From contig NC_081405.1 in NCBI RefSeq assembly GCF_030272615.1, forward strand, positions 153,653,113 through 153,717,112: a stretch of 64,000 nt of DNA, read 5' to 3'. Below, one piece after another: positions 23,140 to 33,719 of this stretch. This DNA is from Cryptomeria japonica. Taxonomy: Eukaryota > Streptophyta > Pinopsida > Cupressales > Cupressaceae. The notes under the pieces are model-generated. The model did not search any database. It had not been told where the DNA came from and saw nothing but the letters and a program-made list of their open reading frames with translations. Position 1 is the stretch's first letter; each line of letters begins with the position of its first letter. A program made the translations under genes and the position numbers.

Positions 23140-26100
23140 CCACCCCCTGATCTTGCTGATCAATATTTCAGGAAGGCAGGAAACACGCTAGAGGAGGAAC
23201 ATCCAACACAGTAGATGAAGCTATCACAAGATCCAAACAAGGGCTATGTTCATGTTCCAAGCCACGTTGTTCTTGTCTAGGAGCTAGGATAAGTGCTTTA
23301 GAAAATTCATTAGATAAATGGTTATCAATGTCAACATATTCATATCCACTATCAGAAGAAAGAGGAGTAACATTTTCATCATGAATAACATTTTCATCTA
23401 TATCATCATCAAGATTTATAAAAATAGGATCTTTAACTCACACAGGATCAAAACCATCATGCATCTTATGCTTAGGAGATTTTGGCTCAATTTTCGGCTG
23501 AGGAGAAAATGGAATAATACTAGCTGAAGGTGTTTTTGGGGATTGCAAAGTTTGAGAAGTAGTTGCACGAGCTCTAAGATGACGCTTTCATCGACGTTCA
23601 CGCACAGAACGATTTCGTCTAGTCTTAGTAGGAAGTTGAGAAGATTGAGGAGGAGGAATGTTCTCATCCTTATCACTTGGGTGTTTAGGTTGTGGTCTCT
23701 TAGGTTGGATAATAGGAGAAGAGGAAGGGCTCTTCTCTTTATAAGAGAAAGGAGGAGGAACTGCTCCATATAAAGGAGGAAAATTTGGTTTAGGAAGGAG
23801 ACCAAGTCCATCATGACGAGGAGGTATAGGTCTACTTTTAGAAAGTTTATTAGACATAGACATAGTCACATCCATAGGAATGGGTTGGGAATCTTCTTGA
23901 GGAAAGACATTAGTTTTATCTTTCAAAGGAATAACTTCCTTCTCAAGAATGATAGGAATATCAAGTTTGGGTGTTCAAGGTTCACTTAGACATAGGATCA
24001 TATCTTTTTTCCACTTTTGATAAGATTTGAAAAGATGATCACTTCGCGGTGGAAGAGATTGGAATTGTTTAGGCCAAAAATAATCAATAGGAACGCTAGA
24101 AGTTCTTTCAGCTGGTTTAAAGAGACTATGATTGACAGTAACAACTTCACCATTATGGAGAAATTTCAAACATTTGTGAATAGGAGAAGCAATAGCTTTC
24201 ATGGAAGATAGCCAAGGATAGCCTAGCTTCACACGAAATTGTTCAGATGATGGAATAATAGCAAAGCTCACATCAAGGGATTTGTTATGGACCTCAATAG
24301 GTAATGTAATAGAACCAATTGCAGGAGAAGAAAATGCATCAAATAATTTCACAACCACATTTTTTTTGTCATAGATCACTTGATTCAATTGCAAAGTAAA
24401 AAGAAATTCTTCAGTAATAATATTAACCATGCAAGAAGGATCAATAAGCACTCCATGGCAAGGTGTATTCTTGACTTTTGCAACTATATATAAAGGACCA
24501 TTAGGTGCCCTGATAATTTCACTAGAATCAAATGTGATGGAAGGTTCTTTAGGGATTTTCTGCTGCTCTACAAAGTTAATCACATTCGGAGTCATAGACA
24601 CAAGACCATCAGGTGAGAAAGAGGAATCATTAGTCTCAATCACATTAGAGGTATGAGAAGGTAATGGATCAGTAAAAATCTTAAGATTTTGGTTAGGAAG
24701 AGCTACAGATATGTTGCCTTTATCATTCACTCCTGAAATAGAGATAGTATTATTATCAATCAAATCTTGAATTTTACCCTTTAAAGAAAAACATTTTTCA
24801 GTATCATGCCTAGGTTGACGATGAAATTGACAAAAAGATTTGTTATCAAAATAGGGTGAATTAATCTTTGCAGGATCTATTTGCTTTATAGGAGGGAGAG
24901 TAAGCACATTTTGTTCCAATAACTTATTCATAATACTATGCAATGATTCATTCAAAGGAGTAAACTCTCTTGCTTTCTTGAAAAACTTAGAAATAGGAGG
25001 CACACCTGATGCTGCATTCACATTGTTGTTGATGATGTTTTCATTGAACTTAACGAACCCTCTGTTCGGTTTAAACTTCCCAAATGGTTGTTGACTACTA
25101 TCACCCTTATCACTCGGAGCCATAGGATTTGCTTGTTCCATTTGACTCACAGTCAGTTGATAATTGTGAAGAGTTGCACACAACTGTTGGAAAGAAGTAA
25201 ACTCAGAAAATAGAAGTTTTCCTCTAATATCTTTTTGTAAATTAGAAATAAAGATTCTTTGAATATCATTGTCAGGTATTGGAAAAGAAATTTGAGCACA
25301 CAAATGCTTATATCTACCAATGAAATCAATCTCTTTTTCTTTAACACCTTGTTTACAATGCATTAAATCAATCAAAGTAACTTTAGGACTTATATTGTTT
25401 TGAAATTGTTGAATAAAAGCATTTGCAAGTTGTTGGAGAGAAGTAATAGAATAGGAAGGCAACGAGCAATACCATTGTAGAGCCTTATCTCTTAATGTTC
25501 TAGTAAACAGTTTTGCAAGCAACCTTTGGTCATGAGCAAAATCAGTACATATTGTTTGAAAGGTCTTAACATGTGTTAGAGGATCACCTTTACCATTATA
25601 AAGCTCCAACTGCGGGATTTCAACATGCTTAGGGGGGATAGCTCGAACAATGTCAAGAGAAAGTGGGCTCGCAACATCAAATGTGGGCACACTAAACTTA
25701 GATTGATTCATAGAGGCAATTTGTTGCTGTAAAGAAGAGATAGTTTGCGCAAGATTGTTAATGGTCACTTCAGTCGAAGAGTTCATATTAGACATGTTCG
25801 ATTGTGATGGAGGTATTATGTTATTGAAAGAAGGTATTGATTGAGAGTAAGGTGGCAGGACACTATGATGGTTAGTCATAGGAGATGATTGGAAACAAGG
25901 AACACTACAAGGAGGAATGGAATGGTTGAACGAATTGCCCCCTTGCGTCATGTTCATTTGTGGAGATGTAATAGGGACACTCATTGAAGGAATGAATGAA
26001 GAAGTCGGATTGAATGAAGGAAGAGGGTTGATTGAAGAGGAAGGATTGCCCCCATGACTAGTGATCATAGGTGGAATGTTTTGTATTGAAGTAGTCATTA

Positions 26101-26482
26101 TGTTTGATGTAAAAGTAGGTATACTAGCAATAGAAGTTATTAAAGGAATAGAATGATTGACTTGAGTAGGAGGTTGTGTATAACCTAAAGTTTCGGCACA
26201 ACTCTTCATAGGCATCACATTCGAATCTACGATGTGTGCAATACCATGCAAAATATCAATTCCATTCTTATCACTTTGAACCATACGTTTTAGGCCCTCA
26301 ATTAATGAAAGAGCTTGACTATCGGGGTATTCATGAGACATCCATTGCTGAAAATCATTAAATTGGTTATCCAATTTCGAAAGTTGTTCTACAGAAACCT
26401 CATGGAGAGCTTCTTCATCATTAAGAGGATTAGAGGAATTACCCGTGTCCTTGTTAAAGAGGCCATTCAAATTAGGTTCCAT
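23140..26482 (-). pseudogene. Element F gag-protease polyprotein
   Basis: An open frame of 835 codons (26482-23975) is followed by in-frame continuation to about 23140 with stops near 23975, 23587 and 23440, all TGA. The N-terminus is Pro/Ser/Asn/Gln-rich (about residues 1-270). The Gypsy Gag core lies at about 290-460 (LELYNGKGDPLTHVKTF, LARTLRDKALQWYCSLP-like, KEKEIDFIGRYKHL). A protease-like fold lies at about 640-790 (GPLYIVAKVKNTPCHG), with the active-site triplet changed to DPS (VLIDPSCMVNII). The tail is Pro-rich (PPRHDGLGLLPKPNFPPL). No zinc knuckle was found. The long open frame suggests F is relatively young. Confidence 0.85.
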
Positions 26483-27736
26483 CTCCTCGGTAGTTAAACC
26501 TTGGAAAGACTTAATTCTAAGGCTTCGTTTAATGGGAATAGTTTAAGTAGGGCTTATTGTTGTAAAACTCATGCACTAGAGAGAGAGAGAGAAGATTTTG
26601 AATTTAGAGGTAGAAAATTTCAATAAAATCAGCCAATCTCCTAGATTTAAGCTGTTAAATGCAATCATAACAATCTCCCAAAATTTCAGAAAAAATGTCA
26701 GGGACCGTGGCGAACGAAGTGCACACAGTCCTCACAACTTTTTTCGAAATTTTCAGGGATGAAAGTTATGATGATTTTAAAGCTAATCTAAAAAAAATGA
26801 GTGATTTTACAATCTGTAGATAGGCCAAATTAAAGTTGCAATCTCAAAGTTGAACCCTACCAAGATTGTTGAAAAATGCAGAATTTGAATTTTGAAAAAG
26901 AGAGGGAAACTGAAATTTTGAATTTTATGAATTTAGAGGGAATACTAAAAGCAATGCAAGCTTTGAAATTTAAAAGTTGACTCAATTTCATGTGAAATTC
27001 AATTTTGAAAGCGGAAATCAAAGTTGTTGCAATTAAACACTTAATTTCAAAAGTCACAAATTGCAAAAATTTGAATAAAGCACTGAAACTTTGAATGAAT
27101 GCCAACACACTTTTCAGATTTAGGACCGTAAGAAACACAATTTTGACACAAAATTTCAATTTCAACAATTTTTGAATGATTAGAAGCCTTAATCCAAGCA
27201 ATCACTAGACCAACTTTGACCTTAATTTTGAAAGTGTTAGAATTGATGAAATCAGCCAATATTCTAGATTTTAGCAGAAAAATACAGTAAGATCTAGCTC
27301 CCAAAATTTCGGAAAAAATGTCGGGGACAGTGGCGCTCGGGGTGCACACAGTCCTTGCAACTTTTTTCAAAATTTTTAGGGATGAAAGATATTATGATTT
27401 TGTTGCGGAATCCAAAGTTACAGCCAATTTGGAGATGTTTTGATCAGTGAAATTATCGGTCAAAGGTTAAATCAAGAGGGTTTTAAAAATTAGGGTTTTG
27501 ACACTTAACCACTTAATTTTCAGAATTAAAGCACAAATATGAATTGACAATTTGTAATAGAAGGGTAGATCTGAAACAAGCATTAACAATTAGACATTTC
27601 ACAAGCTCAATTACTAAAAAGAGAATTTTAGGGTTTTTATGCAATTAACCTCTAAAATTTGCAAAAGATCAAAAATGGAAATGTAATTAAGGAAGCAACA
27701 TTTTCAGATCTAACCATGAATAATCAGAATTAGGAT
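26483..27736 (-). other. Element F 5' leader with internal direct repeat
   Basis: This untranslated leader has two diverged copies of a segment of about 150 bp (about 26625-26785 and 27245-27400). Each includes TCCCAAAATTTC, AAAAAATGTC, a GTGCACACAGTCC word and a CAGGGATGAAAG-type word. A weaker third echo lies inside both LTRs (about 21455-21545 and 28063-28150). A CT/GA run (26579-26592) sits near the gag start. Small frames here are not convincing genes. Confidence 0.65.
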
Positions 27737-27755
27737 GTTCACGTCAGGTTCACCA
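27737..27755 (-). other. Primer-binding site candidate, element F
   Basis: The minus strand next to the 5' LTR reads TTTTGGTGAACCTGACGTG. The TGG start at 27755, three bases from the LTR, fits a tRNA primer site. It is not the initiator-Met type, and I cannot name the tRNA with confidence. Confidence 0.6.
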
Positions 27756-27758
27756 AAA

Positions 27759-28925
27759 TGTAAAGCGGAAAATCGAACCCTAGGTACCCCCTCCACTCCA
27801 AGGAGAAAGGAGGTCACTAGGATTGACGGTTTTCACTTAGGAGAGACTTTACATTCAAAAGAGGGGTTGAAACCCACAAGATCCAATCCCACACAATGCG
27901 AGACTGAATTCTAAATGAGTTTCAAGGGTTGAGACAACAAGTATCCCCTCTTTTGTAAAGAATGTAGATAGAAGGATTGAACTAGGAGTGTATGTGAAAG
28001 TAAGAAAGATTCACTTGTAGATAGAGATAGAGACACAGGATGAAGCTACGAACCTGAAATTAGCAGTAAAATGTCGAGACAATGCTGTCCTGCAAATTTG
28101 AGCGAAAGTTGACAGGACGATGGCGCTCGGAGTGCACACGGTCCTCTGAAAAAACTGTGAAATGAAGGGGGATCTGTTCGTCTCTGCACAAGGGTTCCAG
28201 ATCTTCAATTACAGCCGCGTACCTGCAACCTACACACAAAAAAGAGAGGATGATTGGGGGGTTATGGATTAGGGGTTTGCCTTTAGGTCAAACCCCAGTT
28301 TTGGAATTAACCAAGAAATGAGAATGTTGTAAATGTAAATGTTTGTAATGTAATCAAGTACTGATACCTTGTTGTAAGAATGTTTGTATTCTTACATGTG
28401 AAGGTGTAATGATGTTGTATGTTGTATGTGATATCCTCTTCAATGGTTGAATCCTTGTCTTGAATGCAACACTTAGCCTTGAATGGAGACTTAGAATGAA
28501 GGAATGCTTGAATGTTTGAATATCGCTTCCGCCTCTTGTACGCATATATTTTTCCTCTTTTTTCATCTCTACCCTTCCTGAGAGGAGAAATGTAGTTTAT
28601 ATACTTGTCAACTAGGGTTAGAAGACTGATTTTTCTGACCTTAGGCTGACCTAGAAACATTATTTTCCAAATTGCAAACTTGAAGACCCGATGCCCAAAA
28701 AGAGACCGGGCCCAAAATAGGGCCAGGGACCAGGGCGCTGGGCGCCATGGTCCCACCTCCCGGGACAACAGGGTGCAAGGAAGGATCAGGCCACAGTGTA
28801 GAAATATGCAGTTTTTGATGTTGCAAATAGGTTTCGGGGTCTCCATTCAGGTTCAGTGTTGCGTTGCCATCGTGAAGACCCAAATGTAGTCAAAATTGCA
28901 GGTGTCACAATTTTAGGACGCTACA
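27759..28925 (-). repeat. 5' LTR of element F (1167 bp)
   Basis: It starts TGTAAAGCGG beside the priming site and ends GGACGCTACA before the GACAC duplication. It has one copy of the 31-bp GC-rich unit (about 28728-28758) where the 3' LTR has three. Confidence 0.9.
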
Positions 28926-29178
28926 GACACATCCTGATAGTCAGTCCTTCAAGTTCCCTTCTTAGGTTAGCATTAGACTCATTCAGTTTTTCAACTTCTT
29001 CAACTAGGGCTTCCATGTCTGCTTCATTAGAGGAACTGTTTTCAGTCAGCTCCATCAGTTTGTCAGCATGCTCTCTTCTTTTCGCCATAGAGGCCTTGTA
29101 CTTGACTTTGAGTTCATCATAGGATTTCTCAATCTAAGTGAGCTGATGAGTAAGTTCCCTCGTAGTGTATTCCCCCAT
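28926..29178 (-). pseudogene. Element D gag, N-terminal part
   Basis: The start codon MGEYTTRELTHQ is at 29178, about 40 bp after the priming site. One stop occurs after 14 codons, then a highly charged coiled-coil segment (EKSYDELKVKYKASMAKRRE, MEALVEEVEKLNESNANLRR). Element F interrupts it at the GACAC site, and the frame resumes at 21149. It lacks the tryptophan-rich Copia Gag start seen in A, B, H and J. Confidence 0.72.
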
Positions 29179-29214
29179 ATCTCCTTTCAAGTGGTTAAAC
29201 TTATAGAAAGGTTG

Positions 29215-29226
29215 GCTCTGATACCA
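29215..29226 (-). other. Primer-binding site, element D
   Basis: The minus strand reads TGGTATCAGAGC, a perfect 12-base initiator-Met tRNA complement, two bases from the 5' LTR. Confidence 0.85.
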
Positions 29227-29228
29227 AT

Positions 29229-30417
29229 TGATGAATACTAAGAGGGGGGGGTGAATTAGTATACCAAAAAATACTGAACTCAAACACTTAAACAGTTTAG
29301 CAGTAAACCGATATAACAGTTTTACTAACAAACCGGTTAACACAAATGCAAACCAAACAGCAAATAAGGCATTCACCCACAGAAGCACAATCACCATAAC
29401 ACAAGAGATTTTGACATGGAAACCCAAATGGGAAAAACCACGGTGAGATAAAACTCACAAGTAACTATCTGCAGAATAGTAACCAGATCGGTTAAGGTCA
29501 GACTGGTTAAGGTCCTTCAATGTTCTTTACCAGAATAGATCCTGTTAGGAATCTCAATCTTTGTTAGGAGATAAGTCCGATTAAAGACTACCTTGTGAGA
29601 GGATTTCAGATCCATAGTTGTGAATCACCTTGTTAGAGGATTTACACAGGCTTTGCCAAGCCTACCCGATTAAGGGTTTCAACCTTGTCGAAGATGTGGG
29701 TAATCAACAAGTGAGTGATCTAAATACTAGCATAGTATGCTTGGTTAGATCCTTGATAGCTCATTGTTAATGCCTTTTAACATTACTTCAGTCTTTAGAA
29801 ACTCCACACTCTATTACAACACACAGACTTGATCTTCTCTCCTGAGATCGCACATTAAAAACTCATCAATCACCAAAAACCCTAACAACACCTAAAACCC
29901 TAGACATGATGTCCTTAAAAGGAATTTGATCTCATGTCGGTCCAATAGGATTATATTGCAAGTTCCTAGGTTCATTGCATCTAGACACATTTGGTAAAAT
30001 GGCACAAAATCACCGTGAAAGTGTCGATGGATGGTAACTCATCACAGAGTATTACCGGTTTATACAACTTTACCGGTTACCGATTGGTAACTCAAAGTAA
30101 TACCGGTTCAAGTATTAAACAGATTATTGGTTGACAAAAATGAAGACTAGGAAAAGGATAAGTGCTGCTTTTAGTTCCTTTGGACCACTCCGCTTGAGAT
30201 CCTCAAACTGCTTGAGCTCGTCATGCCACTTGGGTCTTCATACCACTTGAGATTGGTAAGCACTTTCTGCATAACATCGATAGTCTAAAGACTACAACAT
30301 AATACTGGTTTGAAACAAATATCAGTTGAGCATAACTCATACATTCAAAAAGTGATCCCATAGCAAGTGTGTGTCCATCAATGACAATCACAACATAATC
30401 ATCAAAAAATGTCAACA
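29229..30417 (-). repeat. 5' LTR of element D (1189 bp)
   Basis: It starts TGATGAATAC with a G run and shares nearly its whole length with 15864-17067. It ends ...AATGTCAACA at the TTTGC target duplication. The conserved block lies at about 29413-29450. A third copy, in the opposite orientation, is the solo LTR at 46836-47983. Confidence 0.9.
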
Positions 30418-31149
30418 TTTGCTTCAACTAGATTATGATTCTGACTCATAGCATGATTTCTATAGTGGTTCTCTTTATGACCAAAACTCTTGCAATTATA
30501 ACACTAAATGCTTCTACAATTTGCAAGCTTATGACTAGATTTATTGCATTAAAAACAATAGCCATTAAAAGATGGGTACCTTTGTGCATTAGGTTGACAA
30601 ACCAGTGGTTTTCTTGCATCAGTACTCTGGTTCCAAATCTTTCTTACATCTTTTGATTTCTTCTCTACTTTTGTCTTAACCTCTTTGCTTTTTTCTTTGT
30701 CAGTATGATTTGAACATTCACTGGGCTGAAATCCAAGTCCACTCTTATCCAAATGAGATTTTTGCATGTTGATCAATTCTTCCAAAAGCTTACTACTATC
30801 AAGAACCTTATTCTCTACCATGAACTTCTTCACTTCTTCCTCTAGCTTCTCACATTCTTCAGTCTTGAACTTGATTGATTCTTTCAAGGTTTCCTTTATC
30901 TTATTCTTCTCCTCAATCTTCTACATTAGACTTTTAACAGTCTCATTCACCTACTTCAATAGATTGTTAACTTACTTATGCCTTAGCTTGAATTTTTGGA
31001 TTTTCTCTCTCATCTTCCGCACACATTCATTCGCTACTTTCATAATCTTCTTTAATTCCTCATTCTATGATTCAACACTTTCTAGATCTTCAAGAGTTGT
31101 CTGCAAGTCTTCATCCAACTAAAATTCTCTAATCATACACAGGTGCCAT
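30418..31149 (-). pseudogene. Element E gag, N-terminal part
   Basis: The probable start (MAPVYD) is at 31149, followed by a frame slip. A long coiled coil comes next (LQTTLEDLESVES, EELKKIMKVANECVRKMREK, KTEECEKLEEEVKKFMVEN), then a Lys-rich linker. Two zinc knuckles follow: a damaged one (CNKSSHKLANC, first Cys lost to a stop) and CYNCKSFGHKENHY. About five stops are present. Element D cuts the frame at 30417. The architecture (coiled coil then knuckles) matches D gag, but the sequence is well diverged. Confidence 0.68.
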
Positions 31150-31205
31150 GATTCAACCAACAAGGATCTCCCTCAAGAAATTCACCTTTCAAACAAGGGA
31201 CCAAA

Positions 31206-31217
31206 GCTCTGATACCA
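31206..31217 (-). other. Primer-binding site, element E
   Basis: The minus strand reads TGGTATCAGAGC, identical to that of D and H, five bases from the proposed LTR end. Confidence 0.8.
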
Positions 31218-31222
31218 ATTTT

Positions 31223-31583
31223 TGGATTGGTTGAAAGGACCAAAATACTAAGAGGGGGGGGGGAGAATCAATATTCCCATAGATTCTAAAAATTTCTCTC
31301 AACTTCTTAACCTTTTTCTAATATACTAGATTTATCAATTAAGCACATCAACAAGAAATAACGAATGCAAAATAAACATGAAAACACAGCCACAAATGGA
31401 ACTCCGGATTTTATATATGGAAAACCCAAATGGGAAAAACCACAGAGAGTGTTAGCTCTCAAGATAATATAACTAGTTATATGGTGTTTACAAAATGGGT
31501 GGCTCACTGTCGGTTGACTCATTGCTAGAATGCTCACTGCAAGATTACAAAGGTGACTTACTATCAAAATGCTCATTCCAACA
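31223..31583 (-). repeat. 5' LTR of element E (361 bp, short)
   Basis: It runs from TGGATTGGTTG to GCTCATTCCAACA, giving a minus-strand start TGTTGGAATG. It contains a G run (31253-31262) and the conserved block GGAAAACCCAAATGGGAAAA (31420-31439). Beyond it, element G gag resumes. The boundary rests on motif match only, because the 3' LTR is outside the window. Confidence 0.6.
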
Positions 31584-33260
31584 AGTATAAATGAACTAAA
31601 GAAAGTTGCATCTCTGAATGTATGAAATCAATTCCAAGATTAAGCTCAGATCACAACTCACAAAATGTACTACAGATCTGATAAAAGACCATTATTCTTG
31701 TCTTTTTCCTTAAGTCTCCATGAACAATTAGGGCTCCTGTTAAACTGATATATACCTTCCTCCACATCTCTTCACCAAGAAAGGAACCCACCATATCTTC
31801 ATATTTCAAAACAACTGAAGTACTATCAATAGCCATAAGAAGAGAATCTCATGAATCAGACATAGAACAAAGAAAGATCTGACACTTCTCCTCTTCATCC
31901 ATCTTGACAGGTCAACAAGTGCCAATTGAGTCACCAACATATTGAATTATTCAAGGTGGTCTATAATGCATCCACCCTCTGTTGGAAATTGACACTCATT
32001 CGGTTTAGTTGTGTTGTCATTGATGGCAACACACATCATTTTGGGTTGGTAATCACTGATATTCATGATTCGGCAATCGACATTCAAGTCATCCCGCAGA
32101 TAAGGAAAACCAACTTGAACTAGGAACCGGTATATGAGGCCAACATAGGAGATTGATCCGGTAGGTCTACATGGAAACAACCAACAACATCGGTCACAAA
32201 GTTTAATGTATTTATTTTTCTCTAGGCCGACATGTAAATAAATTGTAATATCATTGTAAGCCGACATAAGGCATTCATGTTTATGTTTGGGAAAGGTATT
32301 TAAGTCAATCTGGTTAGGTTATTTTGGATATACATATAGAGAGAAGGAATATATAGTGGTGTGATATTCTGTGAGCAATTTTGATCAACTAAATGCTAAT
32401 ATAATATTCTGTAATCGGTCTTGGTTATTGGTTTAGAGGTTTGAGATGCAAAGTAAGTTATCGGTAAAGGAGGACACAGTAAAAACCAGTACAAACAGTG
32501 CTTGAACCAAAACTCCTCCAGCATAGCAGATGCATTCTTTGAGTTTAGAATTTTGTTTGTAAACCAGTATTCGATGTTTGTAGTTAGTGAGGCTCCTTTT
32601 TTGATGAGCAGTGGGCTCTAGGTTGTTGGCCTTCCTGCATGTGCAAACCCCTATTGTAATTTTTATTAATTTGGCTAGTGGATAGATATTGTGGGTCACC
32701 AATCCCACTGTAGTTTTTCCTCTTTGAGGTTTTCCACGTATTAGTCTCTATGTTATAGTGTATGTTCTTGTGGTGACATCATTTCTACTTACTATTATAT
32801 TCTTTTATGGTTACCAGTTACTAAATTATTTTGTTATGAAGGTTAAAATTGATGTTACCGGTAGAACACTGATTCACCTCCCCTCTTAGTGTTATTGGAT
32901 TCCAACACCCTCTTCCATCCTCAAGGAATGTAATTTATTCCTCAATAAAATATGATTTAATAAAGGTTTGGCTTGATACATCTTAGCAAGCCTATTCCAT
33001 AGTTTGTTTGCAGAGGTATTTTAATGGACATTGATTAGAATATAGGCTTCCAAGAACAACTTGATTAGAACGTTGGCTTTATAGTCCATAACATCATATT
33101 GAATAGCCATAGGAGGATTTGTAGGTCTTAAAACATTCACATCAACAACACCGCATAGATCTAGTTGATCTATTAACAAATCTTCCATCTTTAGCTTCCA
33201 CATCTCAAAATTACTTCTAGAAAAATTCTCCACCTCTATTATCCCTAACAAACGTGCCAT
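31584..33260 (-). pseudogene. Element G gag remnant
   Basis: Gag starts MARLLGIIEVENFSRSNFEMWKLK at 33260, with the Copia Gag pattern (MAIQYDVMDYKANVLIKLFL, LWNRLAKMYQAKPLLNH, LHSLRMEEG). Solo LTR-2 interrupts it at 32907-31980. The frame then resumes with FNMLVTQL and VLKYEDMVGSFLGEEMWRK, a match to the conserved gag stretch before the zinc knuckle. Stops and slips are present. Element E cuts it at 31583. Confidence 0.75.
31980..32907 (+). mobile_element. Solo LTR-2 in element G gag
   Basis: These 928 bp start TGTTGGAAATTG and end GGATTCCAACA (8-bp inverted TGTTGGAA/TTCCAACA). They are flanked by a perfect CCCTC duplication (31975-31979 and 32908-32912). The plus-oriented features are a GTTGTCATTGATGGCAACAC motif near the start (32016-32035), a TATA-like TATACATATAG (about 32327), and the LTR block with CTCCCCTCTTAGTG near the end. 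Confidence 0.9.
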
Positions 33261-33370
33261 GCAAAAATTCCTACAACAAGATCAAAAAGTGTTTTTTTCA
33301 CAAGATCCCACTAAAATTTGGATTAGTTCAAAAAACCCAACAACCCTCAACTGAAACCAAAGGTGATCTA

Positions 33371-33382
33371 GCTTTGATACCA
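33371..33382 (-). other. Primer-binding site, element G
   Basis: The minus strand reads TGGTATCAAAGC, one base off the initiator-Met complement, two bases from the LTR start. Confidence 0.75.
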
Positions 33383-33384
33383 CT

Positions 33385-33719
33385 TGTAAAGGAAGTTAAT
33401 TAGTGAAAAAAATTCTTGCACTAACCTTGAGAGGAGGGTAATGCAATTTTTTTTATATAACTTTACAATAGTTAACATAAATAATACAATAGCATTCATA
33501 CCATAGCATGATAATTTACAGGAGGAAAATCCTTTCTAGAGAAAAACCCCACACTCCAAAAAAAATCAAATATATTATTTAGAAATCAATAACACATTAC
33601 AATATACTTGTAGAGAGAGCTTCTCACAAGAGAATCACCAACCAGATATTTGGAGGTAACTCAATAGCTAAAAGGATCTTACACATAGCCCCTATCTCAC
33701 ATACCTCACATATAGGAGA
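33385..33719 (-). repeat. 5' LTR of element G, inner part
   Basis: It starts TGTAAAGGAAG beside the priming site and is cut by element H at 33720. The rest is at 40754-41313, giving a total near 890 bp. It includes a version of the GAGAAAAACCCCAC block (33538-33551). Confidence 0.7.

Larger units (their letters stand above)
21150..28925 (-). mobile_element. Element F: Gypsy-like non-autonomous LTR element (gag-protease only)
   Basis: LTRs at 21150-22378 and 27759-28925 both start TGTAAAGCGG and end CTACA on the plus strand. They are flanked by a perfect duplication GACAC (21145-21149 and 28926-28930) inside element D gag. The interior has a 1.3 kb leader, one long gag-protease frame (26482 to about 23140) and a short 3' leader. 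There is no reverse transcriptase or integrase. Gag resembles Ty3/Gypsy Retrotrans_gag proteins, so an autonomous Gypsy partner elsewhere is inferred. Confidence 0.88.
15864..30417 (-). mobile_element. Element D: non-autonomous LTR retrotransposon (gag + ORF2, no pol)
   Basis: It has LTRs at 15864-17067 and 29229-30417, a Met-tRNA priming site and a polypurine tract. The interior, once F is removed, is about 4.4 kb. That interior holds only gag (29178-28926 joined to 21149-20117) and ORF2 (19691-17345). There is no trace of protease, integrase or reverse transcriptase. The flanks TTTTC (15859-15863) and TTTGC (30418-30422) form a target duplication with one mismatch. Shared LTR start, priming site, polypurine tract and LTR block tie D to the Copia elements here, which could supply enzymes in trans (inference). 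Confidence 0.8.
14664..31583 (-). mobile_element. Element E: non-autonomous LTR retrotransposon (gag + ORF2, no pol)
   Basis: E has a short 5' LTR (31223-31583), a Met-tRNA priming site, a coiled-coil/zinc-knuckle gag (31149-30418 continuing at 15863-15543) and ORF2 (15250-14664). Element D splits its gag. A giant-LTR fragment cuts ORF2 at 14663, and the rest is outside the window. No protease, integrase or reverse transcriptase is seen in the E sequence present. AGTAT (31584-31588) is the presumed right target duplication in element G. It is related to D in gene content and protein sequence, but its LTR is much shorter (361 bp). Confidence 0.72.

Noticed and set aside
30411-30414. LTR ends placed at the TGG step (without the extra ACA) for A, D, H and J
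   Set aside because: Both LTR copies share the additional ACA, and shifting the ends by three bases gives matching target duplications for D, H and J. The TGTTGG start was adopted.
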